From positions 422,593 through 486,592 of the forward strand of contig JADMKP010000010.1 in assembly GCA_015478775.1 (NCBI GenBank): a stretch of DNA of 64,000 nt, given 5' to 3'. Positions 18,120 to 27,158 of this stretch are shown one piece after another. The stretch comes from Fermentimonas sp. GTDB taxonomy: Bacteria; Bacteroidota; Bacteroidia; Bacteroidales; Dysgonomonadaceae. A program made the translations under genes and the position numbers. A model generated the notes under the pieces. It ran no database searches. It had not been told where the DNA came from and saw nothing but the letters and a program-made list of their open reading frames with translations. Numbering within the stretch: position 1 is the first letter of the stretch; each line of letters begins with the position of its first letter.

Positions 18120-18326
18120 AATAATTTCACTTAGTCCGCTAACTAGTTAGTTATGAGGCATAAGACTAGAATCAATTTTATTCACTAAATTTAATATGGT
18201 TACTTAAAATTACAGAAAATAATCCAATACTACTTATAATAGTTTCAATTATCAAAAGTCGTTAAATGTAGATAAAATGTTATTTATAGAGGAGGTGATT
18301 AAATTGTATTAGTGATTATGTAAAAA

Positions 18327-18358
18327 ATCCGATAGGAAGCTTAGAACTCCTATCGGAT
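18327..18358 (-). terminator. Rho-independent terminator of rpsP
   Basis: A perfect 11-base stem (ATCCGATAGGA / TCCTATCGGAT) with a 10-base loop is followed on the minus strand by six T. It lies about 70 bases after the rpsP stop. Confidence 0.88.
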
Positions 18359-18425
18359 ATAAAATATTTGTCTATTAAACCTTTAAAGGTTTTTGAGAAT
18401 CGGACTATTTTAGTCTAATTAAAAA

Positions 18426-19040
18426 TTATTCCTTATCTCCCTCTGTAACTGTTTCTTCAGAAGAATTATCAGTAACATCAGTCTCTTCTTTCTCAACAGA
18501 AATCTCTTCAGCTTCTGTTGTCACTTCAGTAGAGATTTCTTCTTCAACAACTTCAACCACTGGTGCATTTGCAGCTTCTTCTTCAGCTTTCTTTTTAGCC
18601 AGAGCTGCGGCTCTTGCTTTATTTACTTCTTTCTCTGCATCTAAACTAGCTTTTTCGTCAGCACGTCTTTTTTCTTCGTCGCGTGTAACTTCAGATCTTT
18701 CTTCCTGTAGTTTATTACTTTTCCATGCATCGAATCTCTTTTCAGCTTCTGCTTCATCAAACGCACCTTTTGCAACACCTCCTAAAAGATGTTTTTTCAT
18801 CAATACACCCTCGCTTGAAAGTATATTTCTAACAGTATCTGTTGGTTGAGCACCTGTTTGCAGCCAATACAAAGCTTTTTCGAAATCTAAAGTGATTGTA
18901 GCAGGATTTGTGTTCGGATTATAAGATCCTATCCTCTCAATATACTTTCCATCTCGTGGAGCTCTGCTATCTGCAACAATAATCTGGTAGAAGGGATAAT
19001 TTTTGCGTCCTCTTCTCTGTAAACGTAATTTTGTTGCCAT
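18426..19040 (-). CDS. rpsP: 30S ribosomal protein S16 with long C-terminal tail
   Basis: The first 85 residues are a standard S16 ([42 protein letters not shown]-type start, then [30 protein letters not shown]). The full protein has 204 residues against about 80-90 in most bacteria. The extra part is a charged helix rich in Lys, Glu and Ala (about 110-160) and an acidic Glu/Val/Thr tail. Such tails are common in Bacteroidota S16. The gene stands alone with its own promoter (TTTG-N20-TATCTTTG) and a strong terminator. Confidence 0.97.
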   Translation of the reverse strand: MATKLRLQRRGRKNYPFYQIIVADSRAPRDGKYIERIGSYNPNTNPATITLDFEKALYWLQTGAQPTDTVRNILSSEGVLMKKHLLGGVAKGAFDEAEAEKRFDAWKSNKLQEERSEVTRDEEKRRADEKASLDAEKEVNKARAAALAKKKAEEEAANAPVVEVVEEEISTEVTTEAEEISVEKEETDVTDNSSEETVTEGDKE

Positions 19041-19085
19041 TTAGTAGTTCTTTTTTTAATGAATATTATTTTGTATTTGCGGGTA

Positions 19086-19117
19086 CAAAGATAATAATAA
19101 TTGTGTTTTAAAACAAA
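19086..19117 (-). promoter_or_regulatory. rpsP promoter
   Basis: The minus strand reads TTTG (19114-19117), a 20-base spacer, then TATCTTTG (19086-19093), an excellent match to the Bacteroidetes promoter, ending about 45 bases before the rpsP start. Confidence 0.7.
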
Positions 19118-19223
19118 CGCTATTCCAAATTAAGAAATTTCATCATATTTTTAATTGATAACAACTAGATTATGTACTTTTGAATAATATGCCTCTCAAA
19201 ATCAAGAAATACATCTTATAAAA

Positions 19224-20318
19224 ATGAAAAGAGTGAGTTTAATAATCGTAATCATTTTATTGTCTATCCTCACATTAGCATTAATTGGATTCATTGTTTT
19301 ATTTATAAACAGCCCAGGGAAGTTGGATCCTTTGAAGGATAAAGACGGAAATGTGATAGCAGGATCAATAGCTGAGAAAAACTTTACTGAGATTGGTGGA
19401 ATGCAGCAAGGATTTTTTATTCGTACCGAAAACCCCGATAACCCAGTTATTTTATTCTTGCATGGTGGCCCTGGGAGCCCCGAGCTGCCCATGTTTTACC
19501 CTTTTGAAACACCCGAACGATTAGAGAAGTACTTTACTGTTTGTTACTGGGACCAGCGTGGTGCCGGTATGAGCTACAAAAGCTCTTTAGACCCTAATAC
19601 TATGACACTTGAGCAAATGGTTGAAGATACACGCCAAATGACAGATTACCTCAAACGCCGGTTTAATAAAGAACAAATATATCTTATGGGCCATTCATGG
19701 GGTTCATTTCTTGGCGTTAAAACCGTTCAGAAGTATCCCGATAACTACTTGGCATTTATTGGCGTAGGGCAAGTTAGCCATCAAATGGAATCTGAGAGGA
19801 TAGCATATAACTATATGTTGCAACATGCAACTGAAATAAACGATAAGGGGGCAATAAAAAAACTACAAAGTTTTGATGTCAACGCACCCGATTTTCCATC
19901 TCTAAAATATTTATTATCGGCACGCTCTTTATTAATGAATAAATATAAAATTGGAATAATGCATACCGATAAATTCTCGGTTATTGGATTAATAAAAAAC
20001 ATGCTAACCTTCAAAGGGTACACTGTGTCAGAAAAACTAAGGTATTTTAGAGGATCTTTGTTCTCACTCAAAAATGTATGGCATTACGTTGAAGATGACA
20101 ATTTGAATGAATCAACCATCAATTTTGAAGTACCGGTTTATATAACCCATGGTAAATATGATTATCAGGTATCTTACACATTGTCTTGCAAGTATTTCGA
20201 TAAGATAGAGGCACCCGATAAAGCATTTTATACATTCGAGAACTCGGCTCATTCTCCAAATGCAGAGGAACCCGAAAGATTTGTTAGTGTTGTTAGGCAG
20301 ATTGATTCAAAAAATTAA
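19224..20318 (+). CDS. Alpha/beta hydrolase, proline iminopeptidase-like (S33)
   Basis: This 364-residue protein has an N-terminal hydrophobic anchor (residues 4-29). The hydrolase domain shows the oxyanion motif LHGGPGSPELP, then CYWDQRGAGMS, typical of prolyl aminopeptidase relatives, and the nucleophile elbow GHSWGS. A late Asp (HGKYDYQV) and the histidine in ENSAHSPNAEEPERF complete the triad. The family removes N-terminal proline or hydrolyses small esters and amides. The anchor puts it in the periplasm. A TACTTTTG box lies at 19175-19182. The natural substrate is unknown. Confidence 0.88.
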   Translation: MKRVSLIIVIILLSILTLALIGFIVLFINSPGKLDPLKDKDGNVIAGSIAEKNFTEIGGMQQGFFIRTENPDNPVILFLHGGPGSPELPMFYPFETPERLEKYFTVCYWDQRGAGMSYKSSLDPNTMTLEQMVEDTRQMTDYLKRRFNKEQIYLMGHSWGSFLGVKTVQKYPDNYLAFIGVGQVSHQMESERIAYNYMLQHATEINDKGAIKKLQSFDVNAPDFPSLKYLLSARSLLMNKYKIGIMHTDKFSVIGLIKNMLTFKGYTVSEKLRYFRGSLFSLKNVWHYVEDDNLNESTINFEVPVYITHGKYDYQVSYTLSCKYFDKIEAPDKAFYTFENSAHSPNAEEPERFVSVVRQIDSKN

Positions 20319-20413
20319 TTCTCATCTGTTTCCAATAGTATTGAATGAGTACATGCATCAACACAAGTAATTCCAAATAATATACTGTGTGAGGCCAGAC
20401 GCACACGAACTAC

Positions 20414-20674
20414 TTACATAGCACGATTTTTAATAGACAAGACAATAAATAAAACAACTACAAGGCAAACCAATATATACCTCATGCTAGAATTATAAAC
20501 AGGTTCTGTTTCAACACTTTTGTTTTTATCCACCATCTTTTCAACCTTAAAATCAATGTTACTACTATATGAAGATGCAATTATTTTCTCTATTGAATCT
20601 TCCTTTATAAGAACCTCTTGATCCTTCCGCGATTTCTCAAATGTTATAATGTTAGTTGAAACTATTTCACTCAA
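20414..20674 (-). CDS. Small hypothetical protein with C-terminal membrane helix
   Basis: This 86-codon frame starts with TTG, overlapping the stop of a GH19-like remnant (ATTGA). The first 60 residues are charged, and one hydrophobic helix (about residues 64-82) ends the protein. I do not recognise it. The position behind a lysozyme-like remnant recalls phage lysis modules, but no other phage gene is near. It may itself be a relic. Confidence 0.4.
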   Translation of the reverse strand: MSEIVSTNIITFEKSRKDQEVLIKEDSIEKIIASSYSSNIDFKVEKMVDKNKSVETEPVYNSSMRYILVCLVVVLFIVLSIKNRAM

Positions 20675-20861
20675 TACTGAGTATTTACCCTATTCGACTT
20701 GCCACGAGTCATTCCTTCAATCATAATTCTTGCCGATACAAATGGATTCAAAGCCAGTTCGGGTTCATTCAAGAGCGGTATATTAAGCAACTTTCTCATA
20801 AACTCGTAGTTCTCAAACCAAGTTAGTTGAATGTATCGTCCTGCATTTAGTTTACATTTAC
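20671..20861 (-). pseudogene. Fragment of GH19/lysozyme-like protein
   Basis: On the minus strand a frame reads GRYIQLTWFENYEFMRKLL and continues with a NEPELALNP stretch, then stops at 20671. This matches the core of GH19-type chitinase/lysozymes (GRGxxQLTxxxNYxxxxxxL, then NPxLALxP). There is an in-frame stop just upstream and no start, so only the C-terminal part of the gene is left. Confidence 0.5.
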
Positions 20862-20868
20862 TGTAAAC
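20850..20868. repeat. Inverted repeat
   Basis: GTTTACA-N5-TGTAAAC is a 7-base inverted repeat at the truncated end of the GH19-like remnant. It may mark a deletion or an operator; nothing else supports either. Confidence 0.4.
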
Positions 20869-20928
20869 TTATTTCAGGATGTGACTGGATAAGACATTGA
20901 AATTATTATCTAACACCATACCAATTTC

Positions 20929-20995
20929 TTACCAACTACCTACCAACTCCTAACCAACTCCTAATATACCTTATATATATTGGGTGTTGGTTAGG
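20929..20995. repeat. Short iterated ACCAACT repeats and a 10-base hairpin
   Basis: Three ACCAAC-centred units follow each other about every 10-11 bases (20931-20960). The last forms an inverted repeat CCTAACCAAC / GTTGGTTAGG (20949-20958 with 20986-20995) around an AT-rich loop. The element lies about 115 bases upstream of the DUF6266 gene and could be its operator or a leftover of a mobile element. Confidence 0.45.
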
Positions 20996-21046
20996 GCTTT
21001 GTTAGTATTTACTACGGCTGTCAAAAGGGATAAACTTTGCTCTAAT

Positions 21047-21078
21047 CTTGCTTTTTAAGAAAAAAAATGTTAACTTGC
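21047..21078 (+). promoter_or_regulatory. Possible promoter of the DUF6266 gene
   Basis: TTG at about 21047 is followed 20 bases later by TAACTTGC, close to TAnnTTTG, roughly 35 bases before the start codon. One mismatch in the -7 box makes it tentative. Confidence 0.35.
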
Positions 21079-21109
21079 AAGAACAGTTTTAATGTAAACA
21101 AACGTAAAA

Positions 21110-21745
21110 ATGGGAAGATTAAAAGAGGGTATTTTTGGAGGTTTCTCCGGAAAAGTAGGCAATGTTATCGGGTCGTCGTGCCGTGGTGTTGAATATATTA
21201 AGAGCGCACCGGCTAAAATGACTAACCCTAGAACAAAAAGTCAAACTAAACAGCGTAGCAGTTTTATTATTACTCAGAATTTCCTTAGAACTATGATACC
21301 AATCATAAGAATTGGGTTTAAAGATTATGCTATTGATGGGAAAAGTGCTTTTAATGCTGCTATGTCTTACAATATGATTAATGGTATAAAAAAAGTGTTC
21401 GACAGCAATGAGTTGGATTTTGCTAATATACTAATTTCAAGAGGTTCGCTTAGCACTTCACCTGTCATAAATGCTATAGTGACAGATGACTTATTGCAAT
21501 TTGAATGGGACCCTATTCTTAATGAAAATGCAAAATCAACCGATCAGGTAATGGTGATTGCACATAATGCAGCTAAGGGAGAATCGGTTTTTGATGTAAA
21601 TGCTGGTAAACGGAGAAATGCATCTACATACCTAAATATGCTTTCTCATTGGAAAGGTGATGCTATTGAAACTTATTTAGCTTTTAAGGATGAATCAGGA
21701 ACGCTGGTTTCTGATAGTTGTTATACAGGTCAATTTACTATATAA
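21110..21745 (+). CDS. DUF6266 family protein
   Basis: This 211-residue protein opens MGRLKEGIFGGFSGKVGNVIG, the highly conserved start of a Bacteroidota family of unknown function (DUF6266). The N-terminal 60 residues are basic and glycine-rich (RTKSQTKQRSSF). The rest looks like beta strands, ending SGTLVSDSCYTGQFTI. No signal peptide or membrane segment is seen. It is a single gene flanked by remnants and repeats, which fits the patchy spread of the family. Its function is unknown. Confidence 0.8.
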   Translation: MGRLKEGIFGGFSGKVGNVIGSSCRGVEYIKSAPAKMTNPRTKSQTKQRSSFIITQNFLRTMIPIIRIGFKDYAIDGKSAFNAAMSYNMINGIKKVFDSNELDFANILISRGSLSTSPVINAIVTDDLLQFEWDPILNENAKSTDQVMVIAHNAAKGESVFDVNAGKRRNASTYLNMLSHWKGDAIETYLAFKDESGTLVSDSCYTGQFTI

Positions 21746-21754
21746 AGCAAATCA

Positions 21755-21928
21755 TTATTTCGCTTTAAAATTATAAATTGGTTTTATCACTTCTAGCACA
21801 TCTGCTGTATCTTCAATAGCATTAACAATCTCGCTCATTGGCTTATAGGTAAAAATTCCGCTTCCGAAAAGATCATTCTTAATCTTTCTGAAAGCGGAAT
21901 ATATTAAACAATAAGGGTAGATATTGGA
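21755..21928 (-). pseudogene. C-terminal fragment, possibly of an RtcB-like RNA ligase
   Basis: A minus-strand frame without start contains FTYKPMSEIVNAIEDTADV followed by LEVIKPIYNFKAK and a stop. It reads like real protein, and the end resembles the C-terminus of RtcB-family RNA ligases as I remember them. It opens after an in-frame stop at 21929-21931 and is only 57 residues long. The family call is weak, and part of the frame overlaps a terminator-like hairpin. Confidence 0.35.
21855..21900 (-). terminator. Hairpin, possible terminator of the mut operon
   Basis: ATTCCGCTT and AAGCGGAAT (9 bases, perfect) flank a partly paired interior. On the minus strand the hairpin is followed by TTTTTACC. 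It lies about 110 bases past the mutB stop. It also overlaps the RtcB-like fragment, so its origin is unclear. Confidence 0.45.
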
Positions 21929-21952
21929 TTACATTTAATCTGTTACAAGCCC

Positions 21953-21993
21953 ATTAATAGTCAATCTATAGATTATTAATAGACAATCTATAG
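21953..21993. repeat. Two 19-base direct repeats, 22-base period
   Basis: ATTAATAGTCAATCTATAG and ATTAATAGACAATCTATAG (one mismatch) follow each other with a 3-base gap, just after the mutB stop. CCCATTAA strings border both ends. Inside is CTATAGATT / AATCTATAG, able to form a 9-base stem. Confidence 0.6.
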
Positions 21994-22011
21994 CCCATTA
22001 ACTGACCACTA

Positions 22012-24156
22012 TCAATCCATTAATACATGCAGAATATCGCATGCCGACTTAGTAACTTTTGAACCTGGTCCAAAGATAGCTGCCACTCCTGCCTTGTAAA
22101 GGAAGTCGTAGTCTTGTGCTGGGATAACGCCTCCAACAATTACGGCGATATCGGGACGACCCAATTTCTTAAGTTCTTCAATTACCTGAGGCACCAGCGT
22201 TTTGTGACCGGCTGCAAGTGATGATACTCCCAATACGTGAACGTCGTTCTCTACTGCCTGACGAGCTGCCTCGGCGGGTGTTTGAAACAATGGACCCATA
22301 TCAACATCAAAACCGCAATCGGCATATCCGGTGGCTACTACTTTGGCGCCGCGGTCATGACCGTCTTGTCCCATCTTAGCAACCATAATTCGGGGGCGGC
22401 GACCTTCTTCTTTTGCAAATTTATCTGCGAGGGCACGCGCTTCACTAAGCGTTGCATCTCCTTTTGATTCTGATGAATACACTCCTGATATTGTTCTGAT
22501 TACTGCGTTATATCTACCTACTACTTTCTCGCAAGCATCTGATATTTCTCCTAAAGAAGCACGTAAGCGTGCCGCCTCTACTGTAAGCTCAAGAAGGTTT
22601 CCTTCTTTTGTTTCAACGCACTTGGTTATTGCATCTAGTGCTTTCTGAACAGCCTCGTTATCGCGCTCTGCCTTTAATTTGGCCAATCGCTCTACTTGCT
22701 GATTTCTTACCTCTGTATTATCAATATCGAGAATATCGATAGGATCTTCCTGCTCGAGACGATATTTATTAACACCAATAATAGTCTGCACACCCGAGTC
22801 GATACGTGCCTGTGTGCGCGCTGCTGCCTCTTCGATACGCATTTTTGGAAGGCCTGTTTCAATAGCCTTAGCCATTCCTCCAAGCTTCTCTACTTCCTGA
22901 ATTAAATCCCATGCTTTATCGGCAATTTCTTGTGTTAGTGATTCTACATAATATGAACCTGCCCATGGATCTACATGCTTGGTTATTTGAGTTTCCTCTT
23001 GTAGATAAATCTGAGTGTTTCTAGCAATACGAGCCGAGAAGTCGGTTGGCAACGCAATAGCTTCGTCAAGTGCGTTGGTGTGCAACGATTGGGTGTGTCC
23101 CAATGCAGCAGCCATAGCCTCAATTGCTGTTCGTCCGATATTATTAAATGGGTCTTGCTCTGTTAGCGACCAGCCTGAGGTTTGTGAGTGAGTTCTCAAA
23201 GCCATAGATTTAGGATTCTCTGCTCCAAAGCTTTTCAGAATCTTTGCCCACAACAGACGTGCTGCTCTCATCTTGGCAATTTCCATGAAGTGGTTCATTC
23301 CAATACCCCAGAAGAATGAAAGACGTGGTGCAAATTTATCAACAGGGATACCTGCATCTATACCTGCACGAAGATACTCAATACCATCGGCAAGTGTGTA
23401 TGCTAGTTCAATATCTGCAGTTGCCCCTGCTTCTTGCATATGATATCCAGAAATGGAGATTGAGTTGAACTTAGGCATCTTTTGAGATGTAAATTCAAAT
23501 ATATCTGCAATTATCTGCATTGAGAATTTTGGTGGATAGATGTAAGTATTACGCACCATAAACTCTTTAAGAATGTCGTTTTGGATTGTACCAGTCATCT
23601 CTTCAAGGCTTGCACCTTGTTCTTGTGCTGCAACAATATAAAATGCCAAAATGGGAAGTACGGCACCGTTCATTGTCATAGAAACAGACATTTTATTTAA
23701 TGGTATACCATCAAATAAAATCTTCATATCTTCAACAGAAGAGATTGATACACCTGCTTTTCCAACATCTCCCACTACCCTATCGTTGTCGGCATCATAA
23801 CCACGGTGAGTTGGTAAGTCGAATGCAACAGAAAGCCCCTTTTGCCCCGATGCCAGGTTGCGACGATAGAATGCATTAGACTCTTCGGCTGTTGAAAAAC
23901 CAGCATATTGTCTAATTGTCCATGGCCTCATTACATACATAGTTGAGTATGGTCCGCGTAAAAATGGAGGAAGTCCGGCAGCATAATTAAGATGCTCCAT
24001 TCCCTCCAGGTCTTGTTTTGTATAAACTGGCTTCACAGGAATCTGCTCAGATGTAAGCCACTCAGATTTGTTTTCGTTTTTATTGTTCCACTCATCAACA
24101 TTTGTGGGAGTAAAACCATCTGATTGAATATTTATTTCCTTAAAATTAGGTTTCAT
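22012..24156 (-). CDS. mutB: Methylmalonyl-CoA mutase, large (catalytic) subunit
   Basis: This 714-residue protein matches the usual length. The N-terminal TIM barrel carries the CoA- and substrate-binding stretch ([25 protein letters not shown]-type, with the active-site tyrosine in that segment) and [16 protein letters not shown]. The C-terminal B12 domain has the DxHxxG cobalt-ligand motif in [15 protein letters not shown] (about residue 595) and [15 protein letters not shown]. It interconverts methylmalonyl-CoA and succinyl-CoA in the propionate pathway using adenosylcobalamin. It is the last gene of a minus-strand set mutA, a prenyltransferase gene, mutB. Confidence 0.97.
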   Translation of the reverse strand: MKPNFKEINIQSDGFTPTNVDEWNNKNENKSEWLTSEQIPVKPVYTKQDLEGMEHLNYAAGLPPFLRGPYSTMYVMRPWTIRQYAGFSTAEESNAFYRRNLASGQKGLSVAFDLPTHRGYDADNDRVVGDVGKAGVSISSVEDMKILFDGIPLNKMSVSMTMNGAVLPILAFYIVAAQEQGASLEEMTGTIQNDILKEFMVRNTYIYPPKFSMQIIADIFEFTSQKMPKFNSISISGYHMQEAGATADIELAYTLADGIEYLRAGIDAGIPVDKFAPRLSFFWGIGMNHFMEIAKMRAARLLWAKILKSFGAENPKSMALRTHSQTSGWSLTEQDPFNNIGRTAIEAMAAALGHTQSLHTNALDEAIALPTDFSARIARNTQIYLQEETQITKHVDPWAGSYYVESLTQEIADKAWDLIQEVEKLGGMAKAIETGLPKMRIEEAAARTQARIDSGVQTIIGVNKYRLEQEDPIDILDIDNTEVRNQQVERLAKLKAERDNEAVQKALDAITKCVETKEGNLLELTVEAARLRASLGEISDACEKVVGRYNAVIRTISGVYSSESKGDATLSEARALADKFAKEEGRRPRIMVAKMGQDGHDRGAKVVATGYADCGFDVDMGPLFQTPAEAARQAVENDVHVLGVSSLAAGHKTLVPQVIEELKKLGRPDIAVIVGGVIPAQDYDFLYKAGVAAIFGPGSKVTKSACDILHVLMD

Positions 24157-24182
24157 ATTATTTAGAGTAATATTTTTTGTTT

Positions 24183-25097
24183 TTAAAAATAGGGTGCAAT
24201 GACATTTGCAATTGCAAGTAACAGACTAAACATAAGCGACAACATGGCTGTGCGTGCATCTAAAAAAGCAATTGAACTAAGATCTCTCTCAGTAGCAATT
24301 TTCATCTTTTTGATGTTGCTCTTTGCCAACGGAAAACTTATCAATACCGCGAACGATAAAGGATGCAACAAATTCATAGTAACCACTATCGCTATTAGCA
24401 AATATGCTACCAGCACAAGTGTTTGATATACAATCTGTGAGCCCTCCAGACCAAGCTTCATTGACCGTGTTTGGATATTGGCTGCTTTATCTTGATTAAC
24501 ATCGCGCGTGTTGTTGGCATGCAAAATACCCACTACCAGCAAGCCGGTTGGGGCAGCCACTAAAAGGGTAGTCCATATTAGTTGACCTGTTATTACAAAC
24601 GCTATACCCATGGGTACTGCCATTGCATAACAAATATAAATAAGAAGTTCGCCCAGTGCTACATACTTAAACTTATAATAGAAAACAACACTTATAATTC
24701 CAATAAGGCCGAATATTAATATTGGCCAACCGGTTTTAAAGAACAGGTATGCGCCAATTAATATGCCTATAGAAAGCATTACAATTGCGTAATAGAGTAT
24801 TGTATTGGGTTTAAAAACACCTTGCACTATTAGACGTGGGGGACCGGTTTTTTCTTTTACATCAACTCCATTTATATAGTCTTGGTACTCACTCATGAGA
24901 TTACCTGACAAATGAAATATAAGCATACCTATAAAGCCAATTGCACCGTTTATCCAGTTTACCTCGCCACTATATCCTCCAGTTTTAAACAGGAAATATA
25001 TAAATGAAAAGGCAACTATTGCCGGTGATATAGATGCGCTCCATGCCCACGGGTGTGCTACAATTATCCAGTTTTTTAACTTTCCTCCTCCATCCAT
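24183..25097 (-). CDS. UbiA-family prenyltransferase (MenA-like)
   Basis: This 304-residue membrane protein has about eight to nine helices. The first prenyl-diphosphate motif reads [18 protein letters not shown], with Glu at the place of the usual first Asp of NDxxD; the second reads [16 protein letters not shown]. The mix resembles MenA (1,4-dihydroxy-2-naphthoate prenyltransferase), with the GPPRLIVQG segment between helices, but other UbiA enzymes are possible. It lies between mutA and mutB in the same orientation with gaps of 59 and 26 bases, an unexpected place for a quinone gene. Confidence 0.82.
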   Translation of the reverse strand: MDGGGKLKNWIIVAHPWAWSASISPAIVAFSFIYFLFKTGGYSGEVNWINGAIGFIGMLIFHLSGNLMSEYQDYINGVDVKEKTGPPRLIVQGVFKPNTILYYAIVMLSIGILIGAYLFFKTGWPILIFGLIGIISVVFYYKFKYVALGELLIYICYAMAVPMGIAFVITGQLIWTTLLVAAPTGLLVVGILHANNTRDVNQDKAANIQTRSMKLGLEGSQIVYQTLVLVAYLLIAIVVTMNLLHPLSFAVLISFPLAKSNIKKMKIATERDLSSIAFLDARTAMLSLMFSLLLAIANVIAPYF

Positions 25098-25156
25098 TAT
25101 TTAAGTAGTTGTTGGGCTAATCCTCTATTAAGATTTCAATTCTTAACTTTATATTA

Positions 25157-27055
25157 TTACTTCAACAATTTCTCGTTAAACGATTTAAGCGTTTCAAGAA
25201 CATTGCTTCTAACATTAATAAAGTATTCAATTCCCTGTGCTTTAAGATCGTCCATACAAGCTGGTGCTCCTGCAACTACAAGAATTTCATTTCCATTTTT
25301 AAGCATATTGTATGCTTCGGGTGCAAATACTGGATATTCATCGTCGCTTGAACAAAGAACTAAAACATCAGCTCCTTTTTCGCGAGCTGCTTTAACACCT
25401 TCTTCAACTGAGTTGAACCCTAGGTTATCAATTAATTCATATCCGGCAGTTCCGAAAAAGTTGCTTGAGAATTGTGATCTTGCCAAACGCATATTAAGAT
25501 TCCCAATTGTTAACATAAACACTTTTGGCCTTTTGCCACCTTTTTCTGTATTTAGGCGTAGCTCATTAAACTGATTAGCTAATCTATTTTTATTAAGGCT
25601 CTTAAGCGGAGACTGTGAAGTTCCACAACCGCATCCACAGCCATGTGCTTCTTCATTTTCTAACTTACTAAGCATGCCTTCGTTGAAGTTAGGATACTGA
25701 TTAGTACCTAGCATGATCTCACGGCGATTTGCAAGTGCATTAAAACGATCGTCGGCCGATGCATTTATTGCATCCTGCACTGTTCCTGACTGAAGAGCAT
25801 TATAAAATCCAGTTTCTTCTGTTTCGAGAAAAAGATTCCATGCCTGCTGTGCCAATGAAGAAGTAAGTGTTTCTATGTAATATGAACCAGCAGATGGGTC
25901 GGTCACTTTATCTAAATGAGCTTCTTCTTTAAGTAGAAGTTGCTGATTTACAGCAATTCTTTCTGCAAACTCAGTTGGAGTTTCAAATGCTTCGTCGAAT
26001 GGACGTACAGTAAGAGAATCTACCGAGCCTAATGCTGCAGACATTGCTTCTGTCTGTGTACGGAGCAAATTAACATATGGATCGTAAAGAGATTGGTTGA
26101 ATTTTGATGTTGTGGCATGTATATTCATTTTTGCTGCACATCTACATGTGCCATCATCTGCTTTATTATCGCATTCGTGATGACATGGCGCTTTGTATGC
26201 ACCAACGATATTGGCCCATAACCAACGTGCGGCTCTAAATTTTGCAATTTCCATAAAGTAGTTGGAACCTACACCAAATTCAAACTTAATTTTCTTTGCT
26301 GCTGTTGATGGGTCTACACCGTTTTCTATTAGTGCCGACAAGACCTGATTTCCGTATGAAAGAGCATATCCAAGTTCCTGATAGCTATACGCACCTGCAT
26401 CATTTATCATGTTGCCTGTCACAGAAATTGATCTGTAGCGTGGTAATGGTGCGGTGATGTTAACAATCTCAACCGATTTTTCAATCCATTTTGGTTCGTC
26501 CATTCCTTTTTTTAGAATCTTTCTGAAAGGATCGAATTCAATTGAGCCAAAGCACTCAAGCGGATTGAGATTCTGGGCTTTTACGTAATCTACAACCAAC
26601 TTTGCAAGATCGATTGTGCGCGAAATGCATGTTCTGAAGTTTAACTCTACCTTGTCTGGCGCGATACCATTTAAAAGTATTGCCACATTCTCGGCAGTCA
26701 GTTGGTTCTTTGGCAACTGAAAACCAAATGATGTTACTCCTTTTGTTAATAACGTGAGTGCTTTTTTGTTTGCATCAGTAAAGTCTTCTACTTCAATTTC
26801 ATGTCTTACATACCACAAGTTGTCTTTTCTTGTGCTGCGAACATAGGGGAACTCACCGGGTAGATTTTCGGCAGAGGCGAAACCCTCTATATCCTCTGCT
26901 CTGTAAAATGGATTTACATTAAACCCTTCTTTTGTTTTCCATACCAGCCTTTTTTGGAAATCGGCACCTTTAAGGTCCTTTGTAACTACTTCCATCCACT
27001 CATTTGTGGAAACAGGAGGAAAATCAGTGAAAAGCTTCTCTCTCTGATTACTCAT
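25157..27055 (-). CDS. mutA: Methylmalonyl-CoA mutase, small subunit
   Basis: This 632-residue protein is the non-catalytic partner of MutB. It keeps the barrel (SISVTGNMINDAGAYSYQELGYALS, KFEFGVGSNYFMEIAKFRAARWLWANIV, DPSAGSYYIETLT) but has no DxHxxG motif in its B12-like C-terminus, as usual for this subunit. Two cysteine-rich inserts stand out: one near residues 284-303 (CHHECDNKADDGTCRCAAKM) and one near 471-480 (HGCGCGCG). They could bind metal. A TATTTTTG promoter box (27084-27091) lies just upstream, so this gene probably starts the operon. Confidence 0.95.
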   Translation of the reverse strand: MSNQREKLFTDFPPVSTNEWMEVVTKDLKGADFQKRLVWKTKEGFNVNPFYRAEDIEGFASAENLPGEFPYVRSTRKDNLWYVRHEIEVEDFTDANKKALTLLTKGVTSFGFQLPKNQLTAENVAILLNGIAPDKVELNFRTCISRTIDLAKLVVDYVKAQNLNPLECFGSIEFDPFRKILKKGMDEPKWIEKSVEIVNITAPLPRYRSISVTGNMINDAGAYSYQELGYALSYGNQVLSALIENGVDPSTAAKKIKFEFGVGSNYFMEIAKFRAARWLWANIVGAYKAPCHHECDNKADDGTCRCAAKMNIHATTSKFNQSLYDPYVNLLRTQTEAMSAALGSVDSLTVRPFDEAFETPTEFAERIAVNQQLLLKEEAHLDKVTDPSAGSYYIETLTSSLAQQAWNLFLETEETGFYNALQSGTVQDAINASADDRFNALANRREIMLGTNQYPNFNEGMLSKLENEEAHGCGCGCGTSQSPLKSLNKNRLANQFNELRLNTEKGGKRPKVFMLTIGNLNMRLARSQFSSNFFGTAGYELIDNLGFNSVEEGVKAAREKGADVLVLCSSDDEYPVFAPEAYNMLKNGNEILVVAGAPACMDDLKAQGIEYFINVRSNVLETLKSFNEKLLK

Positions 27056-27083
27056 ATTTTATTATTTATTATTTAAGAAGAGA

Positions 27084-27091
27084 CAAAAATA
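27084..27091 (-). promoter_or_regulatory. -7 box of the mut operon
   Basis: TATTTTTG on the minus strand matches TAnnTTTG and lies about 30 bases before the mutA start. I see no clear -33 partner. Confidence 0.4.
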
Positions 27092-27158
27092 CATTATTTT
27101 GCTCTCATTTAAAAGTGTTTAGAATTATATGTAATTTATTTTGAAGCGATATTTATTG

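Larger units (their letters stand above)
18027..18425. other. Intergenic region between regulator 2 and rpsP
   Basis: The 399 bases contain the regulator 2 promoter, a perfect 12-base palindrome CTAACTAGTTAG (18139-18150) upstream of it, and the rpsP terminator (18327-18358). The rest (about 18160-18320) shows no gene. Confidence 0.55.

Noticed and set aside
12848-18425. Search for invertible promoters or an UpxY-type antiterminator in the polysaccharide region
   Set aside because: No long inverted repeats flanking a promoter and no NusG-like or recombinase gene are visible; the short palindromes are at start sites and do not flank a segment.
18426-19040. Long acidic tail on ribosomal protein S16
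   Set aside because: Extended S16 tails are usual in Bacteroidota, so it is not unusual for this lineage.
20414-21745. Prophage
   Set aside because: A GH19-like fragment and a small membrane protein alone do not make a prophage; no capsid, tail, terminase or integrase gene is present.
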